Notes: generated by a model from the sequence alone, not told the origin. A stretch of 64,000 nucleotides of DNA from Roseiarcus sp963741405 (GCA_963741405.1 CAVUHX010000053.1:1-64000); one strand, 5' to 3'; counted from the first letter of the stretch, positions 27,898 to 37,462 are shown. Numbers and translations are program-made.

Positions 27898-28137
27898 TCA
27901 GCTCTTCGGGGCTTCCGCCGGCGCGGCGGGGGCCGCGGGGGCGGCGGGCTCCATCGCCTTCTTCTTGGCCGTATGCTTCTTGTGCGTCTTGTGCTTCATC
28001 GGCGCCTTTTCGGGCGTGGCGGCCGCGTCGGAAGCCGCGGGAGCCGCCGGGGCAGTGGTATCCGTCTGCGCGAAGGCGGCGAGGGGCGACAGGACGAGGG
28101 CGGCGCTGACGCCGATGGCGGCAATTGTCTTGAGCAT
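27898..28137 (-). CDS. Small secreted Ala/Pro/Lys-rich protein
   Basis: The 79 residues start with a signal peptide (MLKTIAAIGVSAALVLSPLA, cleavage after AFA). A low-complexity mature part follows: acidic/alanine first, then a lysine/histidine block (MKHKTHKKHTAKKK), then proline/alanine repeats. This resembles acid-shock or periplasmic low-complexity proteins, but short composition-biased similarity is weak evidence. The start at 28137 has GGAGAA upstream, and the gene has its own terminator. Confidence 0.7.
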   Translation of the reverse strand: MLKTIAAIGVSAALVLSPLAAFAQTDTTAPAAPAASDAAATPEKAPMKHKTHKKHTAKKKAMEPAAPAAPAAPAEAPKS

Positions 28138-28295
28138 GGGGGATTCTCCAATGCGGGCCGTTCGACCCGGAGTTGCTTGCGGGGCGATGGGTGCGCCTTT
28201 CCAGATGAATTGGCGATGAACGGCCTGGCCGCCGCGAGAACGCCGGTTTTCTCCCTTGTTTGACCTCCCCAAGCCGGCCGCCTTAAGTACCCTTC

Positions 28296-29396
28296 ATGTC
28301 GCACAACAGTTTCGGACACCTTTTTCGCGTCACCACTTTCGGCGAGAGCCACGGGGCTGGAATCGGCTGCGTCGTGGACGGCTGCCCGCCGCGCATTCCT
28401 TTGGACGCCGCCGACATTCAGCGCGAACTCGACCGCCGCCGGCCCGGAACGTCCCGCTTCACCACCCAGCGCCGCGAGCCCGACGAGGCGCGCATTCTCT
28501 CGGGTGTGATGGTGGACGATGAGTCCGGCCGGCAGATGACGACGGGGACGCCGATCGGCGTCTTCATCGAGAATGTGGACCAGCGATCCAGGGACTACGG
28601 CGACATCCGCGAAAAATACCGTCCCGGCCATGCCGACTACGCCTACGACGCGAAATACGGCATCCGGGACTATCGCGGCGGCGGCCGCTCGTCGGCGCGC
28701 GAGACCGCGGCGCGCGTCGCCGCGGGCGCGATCGCGCGGAAGGTGATCCCCGGCGTCACGATCCGCGGCGCGCTCGTCCAGGTCGGCAAGCTGAAGATCG
28801 ACCGGGCCAACTGGGACTGGGACGAGATCGGCAGGAATCCCTTCTTCTGTCCGGACGCCGCCGCGGCGGCCCGGTTCGCCGACTATCTCGACGACATCCG
28901 CAAGGCCGGCTCCTCGATCGGCGCGGTGGTCGAAATCATCGCCGAAGGGGTCCCCGCCGGCTGGGGCGCGCCGATCTACGGCAAGCTCGACGCGGAACTG
29001 GCGAGCGCGCTGATGAGCGTCAATGCGGTCAAGGGCGTCGAGATCGGCGACGGCTTCGCCGCCGCCGAACTGAGCGGCGAGGAGAACGCCGACGAGATGC
29101 GCCGGGGGTCGGACGGGCGGCCGAGTTTCCTTTCCAATCATGCCGGCGGCATTCTCGGCGGCATTTCGACCGGACAGCCGGTCGTCGCCCGCTTCGCCGT
29201 CAAGCCGACCTCCTCGATCCTGACGCCGAGGCGGACCGTGACCCGGGCGATGGAGGAGACGGAGATCGTCACCAAGGGCCGTCACGACCCGTGCGTCGGC
29301 ATCCGCGCCGTCCCCGTCGGCGAGGCGATGGCGGCCTGCGTGCTGGCGGACGCGTTCCTGCGGCATCGGGGGCAGGTCGGCGAGTTTTCCGCCTAG
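28296..29396 (+). CDS. aroC: Chorismate synthase
   Basis: The 366-residue product has the family length. It makes chorismate from 5-enolpyruvylshikimate-3-phosphate with reduced FMN, the last common step of aromatic biosynthesis. Signatures: TFGESHGAGIGCVVDGCPP at about residues 13-31, GGGRSSARETAARVAAGAIA at about 128-148, and SNHAGGILGGISTGQPVVAR near 280-300. It is monocistronic as far as the sequence shows. The start ATG lies after a GTACCC-type leader without a strong ribosome-binding site. Confidence 0.97.
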   Translation: MSHNSFGHLFRVTTFGESHGAGIGCVVDGCPPRIPLDAADIQRELDRRRPGTSRFTTQRREPDEARILSGVMVDDESGRQMTTGTPIGVFIENVDQRSRDYGDIREKYRPGHADYAYDAKYGIRDYRGGGRSSARETAARVAAGAIARKVIPGVTIRGALVQVGKLKIDRANWDWDEIGRNPFFCPDAAAAARFADYLDDIRKAGSSIGAVVEIIAEGVPAGWGAPIYGKLDAELASALMSVNAVKGVEIGDGFAAAELSGEENADEMRRGSDGRPSFLSNHAGGILGGISTGQPVVARFAVKPTSSILTPRRTVTRAMEETEIVTKGRHDPCVGIRAVPVGEAMAACVLADAFLRHRGQVGEFSA

Positions 29397-29553
29397 CGGA
29401 ATCGATGGCGGGTCAGATTTTGGCGGCGCCGGGCCGTTTCGTTCGACTCGCGCCCAGGCTGCATGAGACCGCGCCGGGGCGCACGCGGCGCCGGCGTTCA
29501 TCTTTGCGTCGCGCCAGCATAGTCTGATGGCGGCTGGGGGACCGGAGGCGCGG

Positions 29554-31242
29554 ATGGCGGGACAGGCAATCGAAGTGACGCGGCGCGACGTGCTGATCGG
29601 CGCGGCGGGAGGCCTGGCGCTGGCGGCGGTTGATCCCCGCGCGGCGATGGCGGAAGGCCCGACCGTCTCCGGGATGGTGTTCGAGAACCGCGACGGGTCG
29701 GGCGTCGCCGGCCCGGCCAATCCCGGCCTTCCGGGCGTCCTGGTCTCCAACGGCCGCGACGTCGCCGTCACCGGCGTCGACGGGCGCTACACGCTGCCGC
29801 TGCCGGACGAGGCGACGCTGTTCGTCGTCAAGCCGGCCGGCTTCATGCCGCCTCTCGACCCGTTCACCAACCTGCCGCGCTTCTATCGCCACCATCGGCC
29901 GCAAGGCTCGCCGGCCTCGCTCGACCTGCGGTTCGAAGGGATTGCGCCGACCGGGCCCCTGCCGGCCTCGCTCGACTTCCCGCTGAAGCGCCAGGACGAG
30001 CCGAAGGCGTTCGACGTCGTTCTCGTCACCGACCCGCAGCCGGAGACGGAAGCCGAAGTCGATTTCATCCGTGAGGACCTGATCGAGGCGCTGGCGGGGA
30101 CCAACGCCAGGTTCGGCCTCACCGCCGGCGACATCATGTTCGACGATCTGTCGCTTTACCCGCGCCTCAACGAAATCTTCGGCGCGATCGGCCTGCCGTG
30201 GTGGACCATCGGCGGCAACCACGACCTCAACTTCGAGGCGCCGGACCGCAAATACAGCCGCGAATCCTTCAGGCGCGTTTACGGGCCGAACTACTACGCG
30301 TTCTTCTACGGCCGGACGCTCTTCCTCATGCTCGACGACGTCGACTATCTCGGGCCGGACCCGACCAAGCCGCGGGGGTCAGGCAAATACGAAGGCCGGC
30401 TCGACGACGCGCAGCTCGAGTTCATCCGCAACGTGCTGACGCATACGCCCGACGACACGCTGATCGTCGCCGTGATGCATATCCCGATCCGCACCTTCCT
30501 GGGGACGGAGGCCTACCAGAACCTCGCCAACCGCGAGGCGTTGTTCAGGCTCCTCGAAGGGCGCCGTCACACGGTCAGCTTCTCCGGCCACACCCATACG
30601 ACCGAGCACCATTATTTCGGCAGGGATGACGGGTGGACCGGCGAAACGCCGCACCACCATCACGTGCTGACAGCGCTCTCGGGCTCCTGGTGGAGCGGGC
30701 CCTACGACCATCGGGGCGTCGCCACCGCCGACAGCCGCGACGGCACGCCGAACGGCTTTCACATCCTGTCGGTCGACGGGACGGGCTACACCACCCGCTT
30801 CGTGCCGGCCAAGGAGCCGAACGGCCGCCAGATGCGGCTCTCGATCGACAGCCGGTTCCACGGGTTCGGCCGGGACGCAGACCGGGATATCCGGCAGGTG
30901 CTGTTGCTGGGCTCGCCCGTGCCGCGCGCGGCGCTCCCGTCCTCGACCCTGATCGCCAACGTGTTCGATGGCGGCGAGAAGACGAAAGTGTCGATGACGA
31001 TCGGCGGGCGGCCGCCGGTCGAGATGGTCCGCGCCGCCCGCCCGGATCCCTTCGTCGAGGAGGTGTTCGCCCGCAACGAGGCGACCAAGAAGGCCTGGGT
31101 GAAAGCCGACCCCTCTTCCCATGTCTGGACTGCGCGCCTGCCCGGCGATCTTCGGCCCGGCGCCTGGCGGGTCGTGGTCGAGGCGGTCGACGAATACGGC
31201 CGGATGCTGACGGGGCGCCTCGCGCTCGAAGTGGCGGGGTAA
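29554..31242 (+). CDS. Tat-exported calcineurin-like metallophosphoesterase
   Basis: The ATG at 29554 follows GGAGG at the right spacing; one at 29527 lacks a site. The N terminus carries a twin-arginine signal (TRRDVLIGAAGGLALAAV). Next is a MetallophosN/beta-sandwich domain (VSGMVFENRDG, GRYTLPLPDE), then the phosphoesterase core with VTDPQPE (Gln in the place of the usual His of DxH), TAGDIMFD, IGGNHDLN, AVMHIP and SGHTHTTEHHYF. A C-terminal MetallophosC domain follows. It is about 560 residues and periplasmic. The substrate is unknown; nucleotides or phosphodiesters are typical. It follows aroC in the same direction after 157 nt. Confidence 0.85.
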   Translation: MAGQAIEVTRRDVLIGAAGGLALAAVDPRAAMAEGPTVSGMVFENRDGSGVAGPANPGLPGVLVSNGRDVAVTGVDGRYTLPLPDEATLFVVKPAGFMPPLDPFTNLPRFYRHHRPQGSPASLDLRFEGIAPTGPLPASLDFPLKRQDEPKAFDVVLVTDPQPETEAEVDFIREDLIEALAGTNARFGLTAGDIMFDDLSLYPRLNEIFGAIGLPWWTIGGNHDLNFEAPDRKYSRESFRRVYGPNYYAFFYGRTLFLMLDDVDYLGPDPTKPRGSGKYEGRLDDAQLEFIRNVLTHTPDDTLIVAVMHIPIRTFLGTEAYQNLANREALFRLLEGRRHTVSFSGHTHTTEHHYFGRDDGWTGETPHHHHVLTALSGSWWSGPYDHRGVATADSRDGTPNGFHILSVDGTGYTTRFVPAKEPNGRQMRLSIDSRFHGFGRDADRDIRQVLLLGSPVPRAALPSSTLIANVFDGGEKTKVSMTIGGRPPVEMVRAARPDPFVEEVFARNEATKKAWVKADPSSHVWTARLPGDLRPGAWRVVVEAVDEYGRMLTGRLALEVAG

Positions 31243-31290
31243 ACCGCCAGTCACGAATTCCCCGCGAGCGGAGACCAGGTGGCGCGGCTT

Positions 31291-31962
31291 TCACCGTCCG
31301 ATCGCCTGCAGCACGCCGGCAAACTGGCACGCCGCGGCGACCATGACGCAGGCGTGCCAGATCGCGTTCTGGAACTTGAGGCTCTCCCACAGAAAGAAGG
31401 CGACGCCGACCGAATAGATCACGCCGCCGGCGGCGACAAAGGCGAGCGTGTCGGCCGGCAGGGCGCTGACCAGCGGCTTGATGGCGAAAATCGCCGACCA
31501 GCCGAGCGCCAGATAGAGGCGGATGGAGAAACGGTCGAAGCGGCCCGGCAGGAACAGTTTCAGCGACGCGCCGGCGAGCGCGGCGATCCAGACCGCGATC
31601 GCCAGCGCCACGACCGAGAGCGAGGCGCGCGCCTGGGAAAGGAGCGCGGTGTAGGTGCCGCCGATCATCAGGTAGATCGAGGCATGGTCGAAACGGCGCA
31701 GGATCGTCTTGGCCGGCGACGGCGGGGCCATGTTGTAGGCGCAGGAGAAGCCGAACAGCAGGAAGAAGCCGGCGGCGTAGACCGCCATCGCCACGCCGTC
31801 CCCGACCGCCCCGCGCATCGCCACCTTCTGGAAGAGGACCGAGAAGGCGATGACGCCCGCGACGATCGCCGCCGCATGCACCGCGCCGTCGGCGATGAGT
31901 TCGCCGTGGCTGTAGCCGCGGTGGGCGGGGAGGCCATGCTGCGCAGGCGAGGACAAGGTCAA
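31291..31962 (-). CDS. Hemolysin III (PAQR/YqfA) family membrane protein
   Basis: The 223 residues contain seven hydrophobic segments. Family markers are HGELIADGAVHAAAIVAGVI, CAYNM, the metal-binding-type RRFDHASIYLMIGGTYTALL, and a C-terminal NAIWHACVMVAAACQF with the conserved His. The family is named from a Bacillus hemolysin, but most bacterial members act in membrane homeostasis or have unknown roles. It is convergent with the metallophosphoesterase gene, with about 48 nt between the stops. Confidence 0.85.
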   Translation of the reverse strand: MTLSSPAQHGLPAHRGYSHGELIADGAVHAAAIVAGVIAFSVLFQKVAMRGAVGDGVAMAVYAAGFFLLFGFSCAYNMAPPSPAKTILRRFDHASIYLMIGGTYTALLSQARASLSVVALAIAVWIAALAGASLKLFLPGRFDRFSIRLYLALGWSAIFAIKPLVSALPADTLAFVAAGGVIYSVGVAFFLWESLKFQNAIWHACVMVAAACQFAGVLQAIGR

Positions 31963-32382
31963 ACTCCGAACGTGGGGCGCTCAAAAGGTGGCGCGTAAAT
32001 ATGCCGAAGGCGTGTAGGTCAGCGTTTCGCCGCGATCGATCTTGGTTGAGTGGTTACCAAAAGGAACCCAGGTGAGCGCTCGGCGGCGCGAGAAAGACTT
32101 GCGGTAGGGCGCTTTCAGCGCCGACGCAATTACCCACCCCGCCTGATTTGAGGGCGGGAGTTGCGGTGCGCGGTGGGTTCAGTGCGATCTCCTCCGCCGT
32201 GCCCGGCCATCCGAGCGGAACGCTGCGCCTGAGCGGTCGGCGCGGTCGGACTCGGCGCTGTTCGTCTTCGATCCGACGTCGTCGAAAAAGCGACGTCACG
32301 TCATGCGAAGGCTGGACTCGCAAAGAAAAGGGACCCGCGCCGGCCTTGGAAGTGAGGCATCCCCTCGGCTACATGCCTTCGG
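31963..32382. other. 420-bp intergenic region, no supported gene
   Basis: It contains short inverted repeats (for example the CCCGCC...GGGCGG pair near 32136-32158) and frames of up to 91 codons that lack coding character. It separates the hemolysin III gene from the PEP-CTERM gene. It could hold promoter elements of the hemolysin III gene near its right-hand start at 31962. Confidence 0.4.
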
Positions 32383-33165
32383 CTAGACTACGGCGCGTTT
32401 GCCGCCCTTCCGATAGCCGATGAAGCCCAGCGACGCGAAACTGATCAGCATCATCGCCCAAGTCGAAGGCTCGGGAACGGCCGGGGGCGGTGGGACATAA
32501 CCCTCGGTTATCGTCGCGTCGAAACCCGTCCAATCGTCATAGACGAAGCCCGCGTCGTTGACGCCAAAATAGAGCGTGTCTCCCGCCGCCAGATTGAGAT
32601 CGACAATGTCGAAATGCGCCGTCGCGCCGGGCGCGGACGGTGTCGCCGCCGGGTAACGCAGGTATTGCGAATACAATTCGGTTGAACCGTCGTAAACTTC
32701 GCCAAAGATGCCTGACGGTAAGCCATGCAAAATTTCATAAAATCCCGATAGGTCGTAGATTCCGGCGCTGGGGGCCGTCCAGGCGACGATGACGTCCTGG
32801 CTAGGATCTCCGGGCGGGTGCACGAACAAGGCGTCGGTCGGCACGATCGCAAAGGAACTCGTTGGATCCCCAAAAAACAGAAGGCTACCCGAGGTGTTGA
32901 TTGCGACATAGGGCTCGTAGCCTTCTGCGATGTCCCAACCGTAGACACCTGGAATGTAAGTGGGGCTGATGGGCTGGAATGTCGGGAACAAAGAAAAGCT
33001 CGTTCCGATTTGTCCTACGCCGTAACTCCATGGGCCGTTCGGATTGTTCACAGTCGAGTAATCGCTCAGCGCGTCGTAGACGACCGCACTTGCGGGGCTC
33101 GTCGCCGCGGAAAACGCCGCAAGGGCCAATGCGGAAAATTTGATCGCGACTCGGAAGTAGCGCAT
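32383..33165 (-). CDS. PEPxxWA-CTERM sorting-domain secreted protein
   Basis: The 260-residue product starts with a signal peptide (KFSALALAAFSAATSPASAV). It has a beta-rich extracellular-type middle and ends with VPEPSTWAMMLISFASLGFI followed by GYRKGGKR. This is the PEPxxWA sorting tail: recognition motif, transmembrane segment, basic cluster. Such tails are processed by an exosortase (EpsH/XrtA type) and exposed in biofilm or exopolysaccharide systems. No exosortase gene is in the window. Base composition is lower in GC than its neighbours, which hints at acquisition. Confidence 0.85.
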   Translation of the reverse strand: MRYFRVAIKFSALALAAFSAATSPASAVVYDALSDYSTVNNPNGPWSYGVGQIGTSFSLFPTFQPISPTYIPGVYGWDIAEGYEPYVAINTSGSLLFFGDPTSSFAIVPTDALFVHPPGDPSQDVIVAWTAPSAGIYDLSGFYEILHGLPSGIFGEVYDGSTELYSQYLRYPAATPSAPGATAHFDIVDLNLAAGDTLYFGVNDAGFVYDDWTGFDATITEGYVPPPPAVPEPSTWAMMLISFASLGFIGYRKGGKRAVV

Positions 33166-33470
33166 CTCTCGCCTCCCTTTTCTTGAACCGGCCGAACAAG
33201 CTTTCCAGCTTCAATTCATCTATCTACAGCAAAATTCCAGTAATTACAAGTGCTGGCAAATTTTCCCGGATGCGACATATCGAAGCGTTATTTCCTGGAT
33301 CCGGCATCCACCGGATGGCCGCCGGTTCCAGACCAACCTGCGGCCATTCCGTCGCGGGGTTCCTTTTGATCATTAAATAAAATCAATAAGTTATGCTTGT
33401 GCCTTTTCTTAGAAGCCTTACCGGCCATCGCCGTCGACCAAGCCCTCAGACCAATGCCCGCGAGTTCCGC
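33166..33470. other. Lower-GC intergenic region between typA and the PEP-CTERM gene
   Basis: About 305 bp. The PEP-CTERM promoter must lie within 33166-33250. A short AT-rich stretch (TTAAATAAAATCAATAAGTT, about 33373-33392) stands out against the GC-rich background. No reading frame or terminator hairpin is convincing. Confidence 0.4.
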
Positions 33471-35297
33471 CTACGCCGCCCCCTCGGCCGCCTTCGCCCG
33501 ATCGGCGCGCTTGCGGTCGTTCGGGTCGAGCAGGGCCTTTCTCAGCCGGATCGACTTCGGCGTCACCTCGACCAGTTCGTCGTCCTGGATGTAGGCCAGC
33601 GCCTTTTCCAGCGTCATCTGGATCGGCGGGGTCAGGCGCACCGCCTCGTCCTTCGAGTGGGTGCGGATGTTGGTCAGCTTCTTGCCCTTGAGCACGTTGA
33701 CTTCGAGGTCGTTGTCGCGCGTGTGCTGGCCGACGATCATGCCCTGATAGACCTTGGCGCCCGGGTCGATCATCATCGGCCCGCGGTCCTCGAGGTTCCA
33801 CATGGCGTAGGCGACCGCTTCGCCGGCCTCGTTCGAGATCAGGACGCCGTTGCGCCGGCCGGCGATCTCGCCCTTGTAGGCGCCCCAGTTGTGGAACAGG
33901 CGGTTCATGATCGCCGTGCCGCGGGTGTCGGTGAGGAGTTCGCCGAGATAGCCGATCAGGCCGCGGGTCGGCGACAGGAAGACGAGGCGCAGGCGCCCGC
34001 CGCCGGAGGGGCGCATCTCGACCATCTCGCCCTTGCGCTCGCTCATCTTCTGCACGACGACGCCGGAATGCTCCTCGTCGACGTCGATCACGACCTCCTC
34101 GATCGGCTCGAGGATCTCGCCCGCCTCGTTCTTGCGGAACAGCACCTTCGGGCGCGACACGCCGAGTTCGAACCCCTCGCGCCGCATCGTCTCGATCAGG
34201 ATGGCGAGCTGCAGTTCGCCGCGGCCCGAGACGACATAGGCGTCGGAATTGGGGGCGGCCTCGACGCGCAGCGCCACATTGCCCTCGGCCTCCTTGAACA
34301 GGCGGTCGCGGATGACGCGGCTCGTCACCTTGTCGCCCTCGGTGCCGGCGAGCGGGCTGTCGTTGACGGAGAAGGTCATCGACAGGGTCGGCGGATCGAT
34401 CGGTTGCGCGTGCAAGGGCTCGACTTCCTCGGGGCTTGCGAGCGTGTCGGCGACGTTGAACTTCTCCAGGCCGGCGATGGCGACGATGTCGCCGGCGACC
34501 GCCTCGTCGATCGGCGAATGCTCGATGCCGCGAAAGGCGAGAATGCGCGAGACGCGGCCCTGCTCGACAAAGTCGCCGTTGCGGTCGAGCACCTTGACCG
34601 GAGCGTTGGTCTTGATCGAGCCGGAGAACACGCGCCCGGTGATGATCCGCCCGAGATAGGGGTTGGCCTCGAGCAGCGTGCCGAGCATGCGGAAGCCGCC
34701 CGCGCCGACCCTGGGCGGCTCGACGTGCTTCAGCACGAGATCGAACAAAGGCGCGAAGTCGTCCTTGGGCCCCTCGGGCGCGGCCGCCATCCAGCCCTGC
34801 TTGGCGGAGCCGTAGATGATCGGAAAGTCGAGCTGCTCGTCGGTGGCGTCGAGCGCGGCGAACAGGTCGAACACCTCGTTGACCACCTCGCTCGGCCGCC
34901 CGTCCGGCTTGTCGACCTTGTTGACGCAGACGATCGGCTTCAGCCCGATCTTCAGCGCCTTGCCGACCACGAACTTGGTCTGCGGCATCGGCCCCTCGGC
35001 GGCGTCGACCAGCACGATCGCGCCGTCGACCATGGAGAGGATCCGCTCGACCTCGCCGCCGAAATCGGCGTGGCCGGGCGTGTCGACGATGTTGATGCGC
35101 ACGCCCTTCCACACGACCGAGGTCGCCTTGGCGAGGATGGTGATGCCGCGCTCGCGCTCGAGGTCGTTCGAATCCATCACCCGCTCGGCGACGCGCTGGT
35201 TGTCGCGGAAGGCGCCCGACTGCTGCAGGAGCCGGTCGACGAGGGTGGTCTTGCCATGATCGACGTGGGCGATGATGGCGATGTTGCGGAGCTTCAT
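33471..35297 (-). CDS. typA: Translational GTPase TypA/BipA
   Basis: About 608 residues. GTPase motifs: G1 IAHVDHGKTTLVD at the start, G2 ERGITI, G3 DTPGHADFGGEVERIL, G4 NKVDKPDGR and G5 YGSAKQGW. Domains II, III, V and the BipA-specific C terminus (SRNGVLISNEAGEAVAYA, then LTNIRTHSKDEAVRLTPP) follow. It binds the ribosome under stress and cold and aids 50S assembly. The conventional MKLRNIAI start at 35297 is chosen; an ATG two codons earlier (35303) is possible. Neither has a strong ribosome-binding site. Confidence 0.96.
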   Translation of the reverse strand: MKLRNIAIIAHVDHGKTTLVDRLLQQSGAFRDNQRVAERVMDSNDLERERGITILAKATSVVWKGVRINIVDTPGHADFGGEVERILSMVDGAIVLVDAAEGPMPQTKFVVGKALKIGLKPIVCVNKVDKPDGRPSEVVNEVFDLFAALDATDEQLDFPIIYGSAKQGWMAAAPEGPKDDFAPLFDLVLKHVEPPRVGAGGFRMLGTLLEANPYLGRIITGRVFSGSIKTNAPVKVLDRNGDFVEQGRVSRILAFRGIEHSPIDEAVAGDIVAIAGLEKFNVADTLASPEEVEPLHAQPIDPPTLSMTFSVNDSPLAGTEGDKVTSRVIRDRLFKEAEGNVALRVEAAPNSDAYVVSGRGELQLAILIETMRREGFELGVSRPKVLFRKNEAGEILEPIEEVVIDVDEEHSGVVVQKMSERKGEMVEMRPSGGGRLRLVFLSPTRGLIGYLGELLTDTRGTAIMNRLFHNWGAYKGEIAGRRNGVLISNEAGEAVAYAMWNLEDRGPMMIDPGAKVYQGMIVGQHTRDNDLEVNVLKGKKLTNIRTHSKDEAVRLTPPIQMTLEKALAYIQDDELVEVTPKSIRLRKALLDPNDRKRADRAKAAEGAA

Positions 35298-35501
35298 GTG
35301 CATTGGCGATAGGTCTCAAAAGCGGCGGCGCGGCCGACCCGGTGGGCCGCCGTCCTCGAGCGTCAAGATGACGGGGTTGCGACGGCGCGGGAATTCGCCC
35401 GTTTCCCGTCGTTTGCGCGGCGCAATACACGAAAGAGGGCGGGAAGGGAAGGGCGGCGGTGTTGGGCGCGATGCCCGGCGGGGTTTGCTTCTCGACCGGG
35501 C

Positions 35502-35855
35502 TCACGCCCTGCGCAATGCCCGCCTGACTGTATCCGGCGCTGCATCGATCACCGCCAGATAGGCAAGCAGCGCGCTGTCCGCCTGGGTGCGCCCCTGTTC
35601 GAGGTCTCGTAGCCGTCCAACATTGATGTGGAATGTCCGGGCGAATTCGGTCTGGCTGAGGCCCGCGCGAATGCGGACGGCGCGCACGCGCCGCGCGGCG
35701 CTGATGCGCGCCAGCTCCTCGGCGTTCAACGGCGGATTGTCGGGATCGGAGCGCGCCGCCGCCATGACGTCCTCTTCGGACATCGCGTCGAGCCGCGCGG
35801 CTTCCGCGGCAGTGAGCTTGCGCGGCGCGTTCCGGTCGAAGCTAAACCGGGCCAT
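35502..35855 (-). CDS. HTH (XRE-type) antitoxin paired with a BrnT toxin
   Basis: The 117-residue product has a basic/acidic helical N terminus (about 1-60, with EEDVMAAARSDPDNPPLNAE typical of BrnA/HTH antitoxin linkers). A C-terminal lambda-repressor-like HTH follows: RAVRIRAGLSQTEFARTFHI and VGRLRDLEQGRTQADSALLA. It overlaps the upstream toxin gene by 14 nt, so translation is coupled. As the DNA-binding partner it probably autoregulates the pair. BrnT usually pairs with a BrnA ribbon-helix-helix protein; the XRE type is a recognised variation in related modules. Confidence 0.8.
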   Translation of the reverse strand: MARFSFDRNAPRKLTAAEAARLDAMSEEDVMAAARSDPDNPPLNAEELARISAARRVRAVRIRAGLSQTEFARTFHINVGRLRDLEQGRTQADSALLAYLAVIDAAPDTVRRALRRA

Positions 35856-36120
35856 AGGCCTTCCTCTCCATCGCGTTGGCGCGGCGCGCCGAAATGATTC
35901 TGATCGCGTCGCCCCGTCGAGCATAGACGACGGTAAAGACACGGCCCCCGATTTGGCCAACAGCCTTGCGTCGGGCCTCGCCGTCCGCCTCGCGGCTCGC
36001 GTCGAAGTCGATGACGGCCTCATCCAGAAACACCTGCGCCGCATAGTCGAAAGGTACGCCGTGCTTGGCAAGATTGCTCGCCGCCTTGGCGTCGTCCCAC
36101 TCGAACGCACGCGGGATCAT
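35842..36120 (-). CDS. BrnT-family toxin (ribonuclease)
   Basis: The 92 residues match the small BrnT fold: FEWDDAKAASNLAKHGVPFD at the start, then AAQVFLDE, RKAVGQIGGRVFTVVYARRG, and IRIISARRANAMERKAY at the end. BrnT is a RelE-like RNase that inhibits translation. Toxin-first gene order with a 14-nt overlap to the antitoxin is typical for brnTA. The module appears intact. It lies next to a broken FAD oxidoreductase gene. Confidence 0.88.
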   Translation of the reverse strand: MIPRAFEWDDAKAASNLAKHGVPFDYAAQVFLDEAVIDFDASREADGEARRKAVGQIGGRVFTVVYARRGDAIRIISARRANAMERKAYGPV

Positions 36121-36206
36121 GCGCCGAAGGCTACAGGATCTCGAAACGGTTGTCTACGGGAATCCCGTATAGCAGCCAGCACGTGCAACACAGTTGACAT
36201 GCCGCT

Positions 36207-37462
36207 CTACCCGAACCGCTCCGCCCGGAACGGCGCCGGGTCGACCACCGTCGGCTCGCCGGTCATCATCTCGGCGATCAGCCGCCCGCTGATCGGCCCG
36301 AGCGTCAGGCCGAGGTGGTGGTGGGCGAAATCGAGCCAGAGGCCGGGCTTGCCCGGAAACGGCCCGACGATCGGGCGCATGTCGGGCAGGCAGGGGCGGC
36401 GGCCCAGCCAGGGTTTCGCTTCCTTGCGCGCCCCGAGCGGAAACATCTCGCGGGCGAACGGCTCGAGCCGGTCGAGATGGGCGGAGGACGGCGGGTCGTC
36501 GAGCCTGGCGAATTCCGCGCCCGTCGTCAGCCTGAGGCCCTGCGCCATGGGGGTCAGCACATAGCCCTTCTCGAGATCGAGCACCGGCCGGTTGATCTTC
36601 GGCGCCGCCTCGCGCCTCGTAATGCATGTGGTAGCCGCGCTTGACGAAGAACGGCAGGCGAAGCCCGAGCGAGCGGGCAAGGTCGTCTGACCATGCCCCG
36701 AGCGCGATGACAGCGTCGCGGGCGGAGACGCGACCGGAATTGGTCGTCACCATCCACCCGCCGGGCGAGGGTTCGAGACTCCGCGCGTCGCCCGTCTCCA
36801 TCCGACCGCCGCGGTTGACGAACAGCGCGGCATAGGCGCGCGTCAGCGCCTGCGGGTTCGGCGTCGTCAGCGGATCGGGGAAATGCGCCCCGCCGAGCGC
36901 GGCCGCCCCGACATGCGGCTCGAGCGCCGTCAAGCGCCGCCCGGTCGAGCAGGGTCGGGACGATCCCGTAGGGCTTCAGCTCCTCGGCCTCCTCGTGAAC
37001 CTCGTCCTCGCCGCGCGCCGTGCGATAGGCCTTGATCCAGCCGGTCGCGCGCAGGAGCGGGCGCGCGCCGGCGGCTTCGGCGAGCCTCACGTGCTCGGCC
37101 GCCGCGGCGCCGAGGAAAGGCGCCATGGCGCGCGCGGTTTCGTTCTTTACCGCGTCGTTCGAAGCGCGGAAATAGCGCCACAACGCCGGCGCGATCGCCG
37201 GCAGGGCGCCGTAGCGGATGTGCGCCTGGGGATTGCGGTTCAGCGCCGCGAGCGCGATCTCGGCCGGCTCGCGCGGGAACAGATAGGGGAAGATCGCCTC
37301 GGTCTGGACGATCCCGGTATTGCCGTAGCTGGTCTCGCCGGCGGCCTCGCCGAGCCGGTCGACGATCGCGACCGTGCGTCCCCGCGCCTGCAGCGCGAGC
37401 GCCGCGGAAACCCCGACAATCCCGGCCCCCAGAACGATCGCATCGACGGCTTGGGACGGCAT
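36207..37462 (-). pseudogene. FAD-dependent oxidoreductase (D-amino-acid dehydrogenase/DadA-like), two frameshifts
   Basis: The N-terminal part (from 37462) has the FAD Rossmann motif VDAIVLGAGIVGVSAALALQ and YGNTGIVQTEAIFPY. The frame changes near 36930, continuing LEPHVGAAALGGAHFPD and GRVSARDAVIALGAWSDDLA, and again near 36605, continuing INRPVLDLEKGYVLTPMA and GLWLDFAHHHLGLTLGP up to the stop at 36207. Together about 418 residues, the usual length for DadA-like deaminating dehydrogenases. Either a young pseudogene or two reading errors; all segments remain well conserved, which favours recent inactivation. Confidence 0.75.

Noticed and set aside
33393..35312. A 639-codon plus-strand frame opposite typA
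   Set aside because: Shadow of typA; all translational GTPase motifs are on the minus strand.
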